Shown here in pieces: positions 11,761-24,262 of a stretch of DNA of 64,000 nucleotides (positions are counted from its first letter, which is position 1; each line of letters starts with the position of its first letter). Origin of the DNA: Reticulitermes speratus (lineage: Eukaryota > Arthropoda > Insecta > Blattodea > Rhinotermitidae); the NCBI GenBank assembly GCA_021186555.1, contig JAJKFL010000006.1:7398215-7462214 (forward strand), read 5' to 3'. The notes under the pieces are model-generated. The model did not search any database. It saw nothing but the letters and a program-made list of their open reading frames with translations, and was not told the DNA's origin. A program made the position numbers and the translations under genes.

Positions 11761-12190
11761 AAATTAGGGTGATACAGGTTCACATCAAGAATTTTTCCTT
11801 GGGGGGGGGGGGGGGGGGGGGGGGAGCTGACCCTGAAGCTATATATAATTTAAGTTTGATTTTAAAAAAATTATGTTATAAAAATCATGTTGTAAGTACA
11901 ACACAACACTGTTTGCAACTGAATTTATATACATACAAATATAACTACATGTTCCTTGACTCTAACAGTGTCCTATCTTCTGTCTTTTTAATTACATTAA
12001 TTTATTTATCAAAATTCTAATGTACCAGTCATCAGTCACCTTCAGTGGCTGATTTCGGCTGAAAGGGAAATTACATAAAACTTTTGATATCATAATATCT
12101 TCAAAATCTGTTGTTTTAAATTTCGGTTTTTGGGGGGTTTGGGGGGGCTGCAGCCCGGCAGCCCTCTCCCTTGGGTGCGCTCCTGGGGTT
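11761..12190. other. possible transposon remnant with long G run
   Basis: A run of about 24 G (11801-11824) and a GGGTGCGCTCCTG end at 12174-12186 resemble the ends of some hAT-like elements; no clear target duplication. Confidence 0.3.
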
Positions 12191-12819
12191 ATATGCTATA
12201 GACTGGATGCATCTGGCACAGGATAGAGGCTAGCAACAGGTTGATGTAACCACAGTAACTAACATTTAAGTATCATAGCACGTGACAAATTTCTTGAGTA
12301 GCTGAGCAACTAATAATGTCTCAAAGGCAGTGACCACTTTCTACCATGTCCATCAAATACATTATTCATTATTATTCTCCCATATACCTCTAGAAGTAGA
12401 ATTTATTGTTAAATAAACTATGACTGACTGTGATCCACCCAGTCAGTATGTTAAGTCATGTAGCCATTACCTGAACTAAAACCATGATACGGTAATTTCA
12501 GAAAATAGAGCACAATATTCAGAGAGCTTCCCAAGCCATTAAAATAATCTTCTCATGTTCAACCCGGCTGCCAGGGTGATCAAAACATAATAATATTCTA
12601 ATTTAAATAGCAATCTTCCTGGTTTTTACACTGTGTAGTGTAAAGTGTTTGTTCCAGTGCTTCAGAAGAACTGCTGCCTCCATCTTCAGGATGACTATAT
12701 TTGGTTCCTTTTTTTTTTTGTAATTTCAATATATTTGTAGGTGTTGTAATAAACTTCACTTAATATTTAATTTCATTTTATTTTAAATCCACCTGAAGTT
12801 CTAAGTACCTTTCCTCCAA

Positions 12820-13130
12820 TTAATGTAGACACACTGATGGAATACGACAGATAGAGTAGTCTGAACAATTAAATTAAGATGTCATATATTATATTTTATT
12901 ATATAATAAATTATATAATAAAAAGTGTGCATTTTGTTGGTTAAAAAATGTGTGATCTGATGAAAATGCACAGTATGAACAATATAAAGTTTATCAATAC
13001 CAAACAGGCAAAAAAGATCTACCAATATAAAAACCTCATGATATAATAAAAAGTGTGCATTTTGTTGGTTAAAAAATGTGTGATCAGATGAAAATACACG
13101 GTATGAACAATATAAAATGTCATAGGATGT
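12820..13130 (+). repeat. two copies of the hammerhead-associated downstream box
   Basis: AAAAGTGTGCATTTTGTTGG and ATGCACAGTATGAA at 12922-12986, again at 13048-13112. No hammerhead core remains in front of them. Confidence 0.6.
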
Positions 13131-13928
13131 AATAGCAGGTTATGTCTGCTTTTGCTGTGGGTTATCCACATGAACCAAATTGAGTCATGCTGAAAACGGA
13201 GGCAGAATGTTCCTCTGAAGCATCAGAACAAAGTCATTACACTACGTCATGTAAACGCCCAGTTGACCAGCATCTTAATATTATCACCCACACTGAAGTA
13301 CTGAAATATAAACTTAAAATATCAGCAAAACCAATTCTTTGTGACTCATAGCTACTCTTTTGATGAATTTATAACATAAGACAGCCCACTGAAGTTTGAA
13401 TGGGAAACTGTTAAAGACAAACTACATAATACAGTGCTATGAATCTCCTTACAGTAAAGTCATACAGAGTGTTCATTACATGACACTGCATAAGCCAGTC
13501 GCAATCGCTGTACTAGTTTAGGCCTACTCATCTTTACAAGTATGTTTACTGTGTCACAAGTTGAAAACCCCATACCATACAATCTAATAAGTGCAATAAA
13601 ATAATATGCATATAGAGATGTATCATCCTTTGGAAATTACACACGATTGCTATTTAATAGAATCAGGGTGTCCTGTATCTAATAATCATAAATACTGTCA
13701 TTAGACTTATTTTCATTATTTCACATTTAACTTATTTGTGGTGGTTATCTTCTGATCCACAGCTTCATTTAAGTCATCAAAACATGCTTTAAGTCTTTCT
13801 GAAACAAAATTTTTCCACGTAACTGCTGGTATTCTTAATTGCTATCAGATATTGCTCGGCAGATGGCACCTTAACCTCTCATTCTTTGGGTGTGTGTTGT
13901 TTATGGAAAGTTCCCCATTGCTCTAGTA

Positions 13929-14232
13929 CAGCATTTCCCAAAGGTTTTTGGTCATGAAACACTTTTAACTTAGTAAATATTTACGGAGCACAAACGATTT
14001 ATGGATCCTCATCAAATAAAACACAGAGCAATGAGATCTGTTAGCAACCAAACAAAAGGGTCTTATAAAAATTCTTATATGAACAGTACCTTAAACTATG
14101 ATCAAATATGCCAAATTCAAATTTAATAAAAAATTTATAATCTTTTTTGGTTTCCCAATTCTTTTTTACGAAACACCTATTCACGTCTCTAGAAACACCA
14201 GCGTTCCACGGAACATGGCTTGGGAAACCCTG
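13929..14232. mobile_element. non-autonomous hAT-type element, 304 bp
   Basis: Ends CAGCATTTCCCAAAG and TTGGGAAACCCTG are imperfect inverted repeats with the hAT-like CAG-TTCCCAA pattern. An exact 8-bp duplication CTCTAGTA flanks it (13921-13928, 14233-14240). There is no coding capacity. Confidence 0.9.
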
Positions 14233-14317
14233 CTCTAGTATATACTGCTGCCTTAAAAATGAAGAAAATAAAGTCTGAAATGTGTGGAAAACTTTGTCAT
14301 AAAATCAGTTACAGTCC

Positions 14318-14348
<31 letters not shown>

Positions 14349-14538
14349 CACCTACGTCAGTCAGTAAGGAACACAACTGAGCAGATTCCTTCTTCAGAAG
14401 GCAAAGAGTCCCTCAACCAGACAACAAATTACCTGCAGTTTATGACACCCAAATACTCATTACTGTGTTCACAAGAGCCTACTCATGGTCTCTATCCTGT
14501 ACCAAATCAATTCAGTCCAAATCCTCCCATTGCATTGT

Positions 14539-14640
14539 TTAAGATCCTTTCATATTATGCTCCCATCTATACCTAGGTCTTTCAAGCAGTCTCTTTCCTT
14601 CACTTTTCCAACCAACCATTCCAACAGATATTTTAGGATT
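14539..14640 (-). pseudogene. RTE-type LINE C-terminal fragment
   Basis: The - strand reads GKRLLERPRYRWEHNMK, close to the GKRPLGRPRRRWEDNIK block seen near RTE-type C-termini. Very short and degraded. Confidence 0.55.
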
Positions 14641-15224
14641 TACATATATAAAATTCCTTATTACATGTAGGAATATGGTGGTATTTCTTCTCTGTACTGC
14701 CACAAGAAACAAAGGTTCTTTTAATAATGTACATAAATTTTCCTTTATAAGAAATGTATTTAACTTTGTTAGACATTGCATCATCTATTTAAAACGTAAG
14801 CGAGGAAGTTTCTTGCAGAAGGGTAGCTCTTTTAACATTCGTAAACGAAATACATCGATATTAATCGTGGTTGGTCCCACGCCCAATTTTCTGCTCGCAC
14901 GCGCTGCTACAAAGGTCAGCTACGAAGCATTCGGTACGGAATGCAAAAGTGACATAAAACCCCTTCTAAACCAAATCTGAATCTTTAACGTTATAGTGGT
15001 ACAATCCATACATTTACGTTCAACGATGATCTTAACCTATACTTCTTACATCTAAAGTAATCTTCTATTAGCACATGTAATAGCAAAAATTCTGTACACC
15101 ACTCTTGGTTCAAATAAAATGGAAAAGGCACTCACCTCACAAATGCCGGTTTCAACATTGTGGCCTGAAGAAAATATCACACCTCCAAGATGGGACAATT
15201 CACGAATGTTCATCTACTTCTTGG

Positions 15225-15376
15225 AACCACATTTTCCACATTGGATGGAAACTTTGACAACACACAACACTCACAACAGAAAAACATTCATGCCCCCGTC
15301 GGGATTTGAGCCCGCAATTCCTGCAAGCGAGCGGCCCCAAACCCGCGCCTTAGACAGCGCGCCCATTCCGATCGGC
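15225..15376 (-). mobile_element. SINE family A, head and short body
   Basis: The - strand head GCCGATCGGAATGGGC with GTCTAAGGCG and GCTCAAATCCC, then a GTTGTGAGTGTTGTGTGTTG spacer; the usual tail is missing. Confidence 0.7.
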
Positions 15377-16493
15377 ACAGAGCACTAAAATATATTTACC
15401 AACATAATCACCAAGCACCAACTGTCGGAAAATACATGCTAAATTTCCCTTCACGGATATCGTATCGAATTTCTATTACAAAAGTATGTTGCGACTATCG
15501 GTCTTGTGACGCTAATATAGATATTTCCGTGACTGATTTGCTTTATTTCCGTAATCAGTATTCTCGTCGTGTACTGCGTAATGAATTTGTATGGCAAGGG
15601 TTTCGGGGTTATTTAAAACGTTCTAGCAGTGACAATATGATCAATAGGCGTGAAAGTGATACACAGGCACAAAGAACTACACTAGTATAAATTTAAATAT
15701 ATTTCCGAAATTTGAGAATTTTGCGGTTAAATTTACACAAAGAAAACTTTGTAAGCGAAATCAAGAATAGTGTGTGAAATGGAAAGTAGTTAAGGAATAG
15801 GCGGAAATTGTGATATAAAGTGATAAAAATAGAAATAAACAAATAAATACATAAATAAATAAAGAAAGAAAATAATAACATATATATATACATATATCTT
15901 TATAATTGGAGAAAATATTTATAAACATACTGCTGGCAAGAAAGATGTCACTCAGCTGGAATTATTCAGATTCAATATTTTGTTGGAGTAACCTTCTTTA
16001 TAACTGCACTCTACTGCCACAAAAAAGATACAATGATGTATACACAAATAACACACAAATAATAAGTTTAAACAAAACTTACACTGTCCGATTTGACAGT
16101 TTGCCGCCATTATGAATTCAGCTTCACACGCCTCTCGGTGACCGGATAAATGCGCACACGACGAAAGCCCACACGACAATTGCGCACAGACAAAACCCCA
16201 CTGTCATATATGCTCACAGGAAAATAACCCACACCGATAAATGCTCACACGGATGAATGCTCACACGGATGAATGCTCACACGGATAATTGCTCACACCG
16301 ATAAATGCTCACATTGATAAATGCTCACACAGACGAATTGTCACACAGGAAAGTACGCACATAGAAAAATTCTCATTTTCACAATACTATCAAGTAATGC
16401 AGTCTTAAAAGAGCGTGAAACCGGGAGCTAACGCAGACACAGTAACCTCTTCAGCAACGGGTGACATTGAATCTTTAACGAAGAAAGACATCA

Positions 16494-16712
16494 TTGTTTT
16501 TTTGGGGAGGCACTAACGACGTTAGGAAAAACAATTCCCAAGATGCATTTAAACACATAGTGAAATTTGTGGAAATTAATAGTCATACGAACATCATTGT
16601 AATGAGTGTCTCACAGCGACACGATTTATGTGATTGGTCTTGTGTTAACCTTGAAGTGAAAACATTTAATAGAAATTTGGTGAAACTTATGAAGTCGACA
16701 CGGATACCCTAA
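16494..16712 (+). pseudogene. SGNH-like frame, left-arm copy, partial
   Basis: The inverted duplicate of the right-arm frame: FFWGGTNDVRKNNSQDAFKH through VKTFNRNLVKLMK, cut where the left arm ends near 16695. An extra T in a T run before it separates it from its upstream part. Confidence 0.6.
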
Positions 16713-16894
16713 ACCCAACCACAGCCCAGACAGGCACCCACAGTAGTAGTAATCTGTGCCCACAGTTAAGCCCCTACACAACACGCCACAGCACGTGGGC
16801 TCCTGTATACACGACCGAACGCCAGCGGTATGGCACTAATCTTGTAATTTTATAGTTCTGTAATTTTATAACTTCAACTACTACGTCTCAGCAT

Positions 16895-17344
16895 CTACAT
16901 ATACATACTGATTGGTTCTTCTGTTTGTTTTTGAAGGACTGTAGTAGCAGCATTAGCTATTCTTAATGCTATTCTTTCTTTGCCTAACTTATTCATGTGC
17001 AGACCTTGTCTAGTAGAAAATTTCCTCTCTAGCTCTACCTTTATCACTGTAACATGCTTAAAAGGCTTCATAAGATTCACCAATTGTCTGTTAAATGTTT
17101 TCACTTCAGGGTTAACACAAGACCAATCACATAAATCGTGTCGCTGTGAGACACTCATTACAATGATGTTCGTATGACTATTAATTTCCACAAATTTCAC
17201 TATGTGTTTAAATGCATCTCGGGAATTGTTTTTCCTAACGTCGTTAGTGCCTCCCCAAAAAACAATGATGTCTTTCTTCGTTAAAGATTCAATGTCACCC
17301 GTTGCTGAAGAGGTTACTGCGTCTGCGTTAGCTCCCGGTTTCAC
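16895..17344 (-). CDS. SGNH-hydrolase-like reading frame in the right arm of the foldback element
   Basis: 149 residues with IIVFWGGTNDVRKNNS (the GGTND block of SGNH/GDSL esterases), NTNIIVMSVSQRHDL-type strands and a C-terminal GLHMNKLGKERIA resembling the catalytic DxxH region, here with Asn-Lys. Such domains occur in ORF1 of some LINEs and in transposon-linked insect proteins. The catalytic Ser region would lie upstream. Probably a captured fragment, not a host enzyme. Confidence 0.55.
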   Translation of the reverse strand: MKPGANADAVTSSATGDIESLTKKDIIVFWGGTNDVRKNNSRDAFKHIVKFVEINSHTNIIVMSVSQRHDLCDWSCVNPEVKTFNRQLVNLMKPFKHVTVIKVELERKFSTRQGLHMNKLGKERIALRIANAATTVLQKQTEEPISMYM

Positions 17345-17649
17345 GCTCTTTTAAGACTGCATTACTTGATAGTATTGTGAAAATGAGAATTTTTCTATGT
17401 GCGTACTTTCCTGTGTGACAATTCGTCTGTGTGAGCATTTGTCAGTGTGAGCATTCATCAATGTGAGCATTTATCGGTGTGAGCAATTATCCGTGTGATC
17501 ATTCATCCGTGTGAGCATATATCCGTGTGAGCATTTATCGGTGTGGGTTATTTTCCTGTGAGCATTTATGACAGTGGGGTTTTGTCTGTGCGCAATTGTC
17601 GTGTGGGCTTTTTTCCTGTGAGCTTTTGTCATGGACCTTTGACAACAGC

Positions 17650-19500
17650 ACAGGCTGCGTAATTTGTGCTGCCACCTTCACGGTGAACATTCGAAGTACG
17701 TGCATGACATACGAGTATTACGTTGCTCAGTCGAAGTAGGCCTTCGGCTGCACTGCCGTTGCTCGATTCACCGCCGCCTACAGAGTATCTATGGCGACGA
17801 CCAAATATCATAAACTTACATCAAGAGCGCCTTTCCTTAAGTGCCGAACTTTAAAATTTGGGTTATGTTCCCATCTCCAACAACATATAAGCACAGAATA
17901 ACATTAATTCTTCATTTCTAACAAACCTATTTAATCATTTCAAGGCATTAATTATTGCACCAAGTTATATCTGCATTCGGGAGCGTATCCCGTTCGTAAC
18001 AAGACAAAGGCATTCTCTTGTCGTCAGGAAGACAGAAACTGTAAATTTTATATAGGCCCTTATATGAATAATATAGGTCTTAAGAGTACCATATGTATAA
18101 TTTGATGCTCCATTTAGAAAAGGATACTAATTTTAATAAAATTTGCTAACATGTGATCTGCGATTAAAGTAAAGAAAAATTAAATTCGTTAAACAGCTTG
18201 TAGTTGAATTCACAGAGGCCTAAAAATGCACACGAAAGAAATAAATTGTGCGAATTACAATGGCCACTCGCTATGAATTAATCTGACCCAGTGTATGACG
18301 ATCAGAATATTTTTTGAAGTATGATATCTTTTAGGGATGTGATTTTGTAAAGTCTTGTCGAATTTTACAAGTGTTTTGAAGAAACCTGTTGTCCCCGTAT
18401 TTAAAGTAATGCCTGGAGAATGCTTATTTAGCTACGGCATGAAAGCTCATACTATAAAGTATTCATGTTTTAATTTCGTATTGTATTAAAAAATTATAAC
18501 AATAATCACGCAAAACCTAAGATTTATTCTCGAAAGATGCGGATGAAATACATTTATAAATTACATCATTAAAATAAAATAATGTACCAATTTATAATAA
18601 ATATACATTTTACAACGCATAACACAACACTATTTTACTAGTTAAATAGTAGCCTTACAAATTTTCTCTGCCATGTCTTTTGCTGGAGGTGTTTATACTG
18701 TCAAAGGACGCCCTGCGACCATAAAAAATGGCATTTAGTTATGCCCTCAACCATGCCTCACATGGTTACCCCTTGCTAGTTGCTTTCTTACATAAATCTT
18801 ACATTTTAAACACAACTAAACTAACACCAACTGCGACCTATATTTCATATACATTTTTACACCTTAATTACCAAGTTTTTGACTTGAATATTAGTATGTA
18901 AAAGAGTGGTCCCAAAGCATACAGATGTACGCCATGATCTCTTTAAACATATATAATTTAAAAATAAATGTCTGGCCCATTTCAATGTAACAGACACTGA
19001 ACACACAAAACAGTAACATACGCTTATGCATATTGAAAATTAAGCTATCTAATATTGCACATTTACCACAAAATCAACCTGTCGTAACATCCAATGTATC
19101 TAACTTCAAAATAAATTTATATTTATTTATAAACCTATGCAATACTATAAGATAAAATTAAACCGAGGTCATAATACTATGGGTTCCTTTCTTTCTACCC
19201 GGCCTACCACTCAATACGTAAAGAAACGTAGATATATAGCACTTAAATACATATAAAATTAAATTTTGTTATATTAAATATATTACAAAACATATAATAT
19301 ATAAAATAATATAAGGGAGAACACATATTTAAGAATCTGGGCGCCATCTCAAAATTCTAGGCGCCAGATGGGTGATATAAAGTAATTTCCATACTGAGGG
19401 CCCACAAATATTAGACGCAACCGTACAAAACCTATTTACCCGAGTCTTGTGCACACTGATATAACATAAACTGTTGATGTCCGGGAAGACAGAAAAGAAC
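17650..19500. other. AT-rich gap, no gene seen
   Basis: No conserved frame, RNA gene or clear repeat. Near 19340-19460 a segment with CCATACTGAGGGCCCACAAA resembles 58260-58370, so part is a degraded dispersed repeat. Confidence 0.5.
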
Positions 19501-19810
19501 GAAACATGCAGCAGTGTTTCTCAAACTCGGGGGGGGGGGGGGGGGGCAGCAAAATGCAGACGATCAATGTATGTTTCATTCATGTGTCATAAATCTTGGA
19601 CACGAATGTATTCGTAATCTCTTTAACAATAAAAATAATTCAATTGTAGTTAAAACACTCGATGTTATATCATTATCTTGTTTTGATGTGTCGTGTTTGT
19701 GGTGTGATAAACTACAGTTAATTAATAATTACTGCTACCACACATCTCTTTAACCAACCAATGCACACTCATTATTCTTTATTATACAATACAATTTACC
19801 ATGAAATTAG

Positions 19811-19857
19811 TCCGACATGTTTCGAATCCCTATTTTGGGATCATCGTCAGGGACTTG
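19811..19857 (-). ncRNA. hammerhead ribozyme, inverted partner
   Basis: Mirror copy of the 19969 unit: CTGACGA at 19850-19844, GAAA at 19823-19820, CATGTC, and stem I AGTCC/GGACT. The pair forms the arms of one palindrome, 19790-20040. Confidence 0.8.
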
Positions 19858-19968
19858 GATTGAGAATTACACAAATTACAAACAACTGAGATAGCCTACA
19901 CTTTAACTTTTGTACTTTTAAAAATGTACCATTGTTGTTGATTTGTAATTTGTGTAATTCACAATCCA

Positions 19969-20015
19969 AGTCCCTGACGATGATCCCCAAATAGGGATTC
20001 GAAACATGTCGGACT
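19969..20015 (+). ncRNA. hammerhead ribozyme, near-canonical
   Basis: Stem I AGTCC (19969-19973) pairs with GGACT (20011-20015). Core CTGACGA (19974-19980), stem II GATCCC/GGGATT, GAAA (20001-20004), CATG as minimal stem III, and GTC cleavage site (20008-20010). Every required core base is present. Confidence 0.82.
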
Positions 20016-20133
20016 AGTTTTATGGCAAATTATATTGTATAATAAAGAATAATAATAGACAATGTTTTTCACCAACTAAACGCACTTGTTATAAAAACAC
20101 TAAAAATATTATAAAACTGTTTGATAAAAAGCC

Positions 20134-20174
20134 CCGACATGTTTCGGCTCACCAACGAGCCATCCTCAGGGGGT
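20134..20174 (-). ncRNA. hammerhead ribozyme core
   Basis: CTGAGGA (20169-20163), stem II GGCTC...GAGCC, GAAA (20145-20142), CATGTC, stem I CCCC/GGGG. Confidence 0.75.
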
Positions 20175-20210
20175 CACAACTGACTGTTCTCAAAACACGT
20201 ACATATGTGA

Positions 20211-20253
20211 CCCCCTGAGGATGGCTCGTTGGTGAGCCGAAACATGTCGGGGC
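20211..20253 (+). ncRNA. hammerhead ribozyme core, inverted partner
   Basis: CTGAGGA (20215-20221), stem II GGCTC...GAGCC, GAAA (20239-20242), CATGTC, stem I CCCC/GGGG. The downstream box GTGCATTTAGTTGGTG is at 20300-20315. Confidence 0.75.
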
Positions 20254-20579
20254 TTTTTATCAAACAGTTTTAGAATATTTTTAGTGTTTTTATAACAAGT
20301 GCATTTAGTTGGTGAAAAACATTGTCTATACTCGAAAAATGCACGGTGAAAATAGAATAATAAAAAAAAGAATGATAAGTGTACATTGGTTGGTTAAAGA
20401 GATGTGTGGTAGACTAAAAATGCACGGTATGAATAATATAAAATTGGTCCTATGTGGTGTTTGGACAAGCGTGTACAAGACCTGAGTCTCCAAACTCTGA
20501 CAAACACTGCTGTGTTGTATACAAGTTATTAAAACATTGCACTGCACTGTACAAGTTATATCTCAATATCAAACGTAAC

Positions 20580-21780
20580 GTAACGTAACGTAACGTGGTT
20601 AAAATGCAAGTTCGATCATCAAGAAACTATTTAAATTTAGCGTGTGTTTTACTCACAATTATTGGTCCTCAATTATGTCATAGACATATCTATATCTATA
20701 TCACAAAGGGCACTCACAGCTACTACAATCTCAATGCAATAGGACTTGCAGAAATAATAAAATAGTGGTATTGAAAGAGGGTCAAAAAATTACAGTAATT
20801 ATTTAATAATTTTATCAGCAGGAGGCTCTGATATCTGGGTCTACCTTTGTCCTATGCAGTTAGTGTACCAGATAAATTGTATGAAAAAGGTCATTGCATA
20901 ATATGAAAATTTGTAAACAAATAAATGCTGCGATAATGTAATGTGGCTCCACTAAGACCTTCCACATTTACAACTGTATCATCTGTATTAGGAAACAATG
21001 AATTTTTTCTTGTCAATCTGTTAGAATTTCAAAATAAAATATTTACTAAATCGATTTCTATGTATTTTGGCTAATTTACTTCAATTTCTAAGTACGAAAT
21101 ATTTGTCTAGGTTATTAAATTATGCTCAGAATTCTAAGGGATATATTATTAAATTAAAAGCCATAAACATTTATATAAAACCTTGAAAGAATTACTTATC
21201 AAAAATAATGATAGCGATGTTTCTATTAGTCTTAAAAATAATTTAAATATAATTATTAACACGAATTCTGATGTTCCAAATATATATTGTCAGTTGCTCA
21301 AATCTGTGGTGTTAAACACTGCTTCGTATTCACAACTGAAATTCATATTACTTAGAAGAAAGTCGTTACCGTACATAACAGTTTAAAGCCTGGTGGTTAG
21401 TATATGTACCGTCAGGTTTAACACTAACACGACAGGCAATATACGTATAACTTAATATTGAGGCGCGTTCGTGCAACCATTGTTGCCGTGGAAAAACAAT
21501 AAGTATTGCATATTATGAGTTTGCGTCTGTAGCCGTAGTTATCCAGCATGCAAAGCGCATGCGCCGTATTATATTGTCATCTGTGGCCTGTCTGGCTCTA
21601 CGATACCTTTTTCACATCATCTCGTAAACGGCACGATTTTCGGAAAAGAGTTATTCAACATTAAAATGTGTTTTGATTTTCTCTATAACATTTGTCCGAA
21701 ATATTTCTGATTTTGAGAAGAATTTAGCGAGATAGTCATACATGTACATAGATATTCAAGTAAAGTACCCGTTATTCTTG
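20580..21780. other. AT-rich gap, no gene seen
   Basis: Holds an (ACGTA)n run at 20574-20597 and otherwise no recognised feature; an open frame at 21183-21386 is low-complexity and unsupported. Confidence 0.5.
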
Positions 21781-21789
21781 TCGGATTTT

Positions 21790-21955
21790 AAAGAATCTTG
21801 AATTTTCTCGACAAATAATAGAAAAATTCTCAAATATAAAATTTCATGAAAATCCGTCCAGTGGGAGCCGAGTTGTTCCATACGGACGGACGTACATGAC
21901 GAGGCTAATAGTCGCTTTTCGCAATTTTGTGAACGCGCCTAAAAATTCGGCAATT
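21790..21955 (-). repeat. dispersed repeat, second copy
   Basis: ATTTCATGAAAATCCGTCCA with ACGGACGGACG, the inverse of the 5.6-kb repeat. Confidence 0.5.
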
Positions 21956-22577
21956 TCTCCATACATGTTCCACATGGTTAGTCTTCATAAAGGAAAAACA
22001 CTGAGTTATCTGTGAGGTACAAACTGAATCTTTATACATAACGTAAATGTATTTATTCTTCAAAACATTACGTCATACCGATTCTCGAATTCTAGAGTTG
22101 ATTATTAAGTGACTTCAGTAACGAGACGGCTTTTAGATTAAAAAAAAAAACAGCTTATAAAGGTTTATGCACTCTATGGAACGTATATTCCGCACCAATT
22201 CTAGTAGATAATTTTGCAAATTTACATTACTTTGCACCTCCTGCTGTTTATTGGTATCGTTAGACTCAAAATGGGTACGTACAGACGCTACAGGGACACA
22301 TCACATTCAGATTAATTCATTAACCAGAATCTTCATATATATTTCTCACCAAAACCAAGCCACTGTCTCTTAAAAATGTATATAGGCCTACATCAATAGC
22401 CCAATAGAACACCCTGTAAATGGTTCAAATGATGTAAGATTAAACTTTACGTAGGCCTCCAACAAATCTATAGTGAAAGCAGAATGACTGTTACAGATAT
22501 CAATAACCAAATACATTTAACGGTTTTTTAAGAATTTTATATACCAATAATATAGCTGTTGTAATTTCAACAAAAGA

Positions 22578-22620
22578 GCCCCTGAAGATGAGCCTTATAT
22601 AGGCTAGAAACATGTTGGGC
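22578..22620 (+). ncRNA. hammerhead ribozyme core
   Basis: Stem I GCCC/GGGC, core CTGAAGA (22582-22588), stem II AGCCT/AGGCT, GAAA (22607-22610), CATG, site GTT. Confidence 0.75.
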
Positions 22621-22979
22621 AGCATTTAATAAAAATTATGTTAAATAACATAAAACTGTGTACATTTGTCTGCATAAGATAGATGTAAGATTAATTTCAC
22701 GTTGTATTCACCGTCCATCTTGTTAAACAATTAACAGTTGATGGTCAAGTGAATGCATACTGCAGAAATGATCCTGTGAAGTACGATTCTACAATTAACA
22801 GTTATATTGGACCAACATATGCTCTATATTCAAGCCCAACACAAGTCACAACGCAACCAGCCGGTGCAGTACACAACGCACAACTCGTACAATATAACAC
22901 AAGAAAACTTCAACATCCTTGTGATAACAGCATACAAGACCGGACTGCCACTAATTTATAATTTATTCTTCTTCTTCTT

Positions 22980-23239
22980 CTTCTATGGCTCGACAGCCCT
23001 ATATGGGCCTGGGCCTCCTCGTTCCGTCCAGGCTTCACGATCACACACATTTGAGACACACCACAGTCGGTAGGACTCCTCTGGACGAGTGACCAGCCCG
23101 TCGCAGAGACCTCTACCTGACATCACACAACACTCACAACAGACAGACATCCATGCCCCCGGTGGGATTCGAACCCACTATCCTAGTAAGCGAGCGGCCG
23201 AAGACCCACGCCTTAGACCGCGCGGCCACTGGGATCGGC
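22980..23239 (-). mobile_element. SINE family A, full length
   Basis: The - strand copy starts GCCGATCCCAGTGGCCGCGC and ends GGCCCATATAGGGCTGTCG with a (AAG)n-type tail at the + left edge. Confidence 0.88.
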
Positions 23240-23426
23240 TATTTATAATTTATATATAACAGCAAAATATATAATTTTAACCTTTTATGTAAACACATTC
23301 CCTAGGATTTTACAGCTGAAAGAAATAACACCTAAATCCATTGGGAACTAAGATTCATTTTACCTTTATGTGGATGTACATTTTTAAAATTGAACAACAG
23401 ATGTAAAGTCTGTGTAAAAATGTTTG

Positions 23427-23471
23427 ACTCCCTGAAGATGGCCTGTTATAGGCCGAAACATATGTAGGGGT
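23427..23471 (+). ncRNA. hammerhead ribozyme core
   Basis: Stem I ACTCC/GGGGT, core CTGAAGA (23432-23438), stem II GGCCT/AGGCC, GAAA (23455-23458), CATATG, site GTA. Confidence 0.77.
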
Positions 23472-23631
23472 GATTGACTTGGTTATAAGAATATAGTGGA
23501 TATTTTGGTCCAATAAAACTTTTAATTGATGTAAGATTAATTTCATTAGATGATGAGAATTAATAAATACAGGCATACCTTCAGAATATCATTGAAAGTA
23601 TTTCTCGCATATTTTTCATACTTAAAATTGG

Positions 23632-23662
<31 letters not shown>

Positions 23663-24029
23663 GATAATCTCAGCAAGAGTATATTTACAAAAATTATATT
23701 AAAGATATAATTACCCGTAAAAGAGTTTGGGTTTGTTATTACCATTACGACAAACATTACGCTTATTTAATCTCGACATGTTTCCTAGTATGTAAATGCA
23801 TGTTAAAGTGATCTTATGCAGTTGATTGGCCGGCTTAAGAATCTTGAGGAAATAAAGCTGTGATTTTATAAACAGCAAAATTTTAATATTTGTTGTCAAT
23901 CTATAATTTATAATAGGTTGTTAATTTACTTCTGCTTTCCCCCCACAATTATTTTCGTTTTATCGAAGAAATTAGATGAGTAAGATAGCAGTAAATTTGT
24001 CCGTTTGCATGAAAGCCTCGCCCCACGAA

Positions 24030-24262
24030 AGCGTCTAGGGGCATGAAGGTAAATTTCCACTCAATTTAAACCCCAGAATTAATGAACATAAATGATCAGC
24101 TTCACGCTCCGATGGATTTTCTTTTCGGGCAATTAGAACATGATATCTGTTGGGTAGAAAGTTGGTCTTGACATGCAAATGAAGAGGGAAGGCTCATTGC
24201 ACTGATGGGGAGCCGAACCCCGACCGTTCAGTTCACAGTCAGTCACTTTATTAACTGACTTT
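24030..24262 (-). mobile_element. SINE family E-like copy
   Basis: Tail-to-head - strand copy with a tRNA-like GGTCGGGGTTCGGCTCCCC near its 5' end and an AGCTGATCATTTATG body. Diverged. Confidence 0.5.

Larger units (their letters stand above)
16138..17640. mobile_element. foldback-like element: long inverted repeats with internal subrepeats
   Basis: The left arm (about 16138-16695) and right arm (about 17070-17640) are inverted copies. The outer 250 bp of each arm is a run of roughly 18-bp subrepeats (ATGCTCACACGGATGA type); the inner part encodes the same SGNH-like sequence in both arms. Subrepeat-built long arms are typical of Foldback elements. The spacer 16700-16890 is unique. Confidence 0.75.

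Noticed and set aside
15436-15690. 84-residue open frame as a gene
   Set aside because: No recognised motif, splice context or repeat family; probably chance.
20574-20597. Interstitial telomere repeat
   Set aside because: The unit is ACGTA/CGTAA, not the insect TTAGG.
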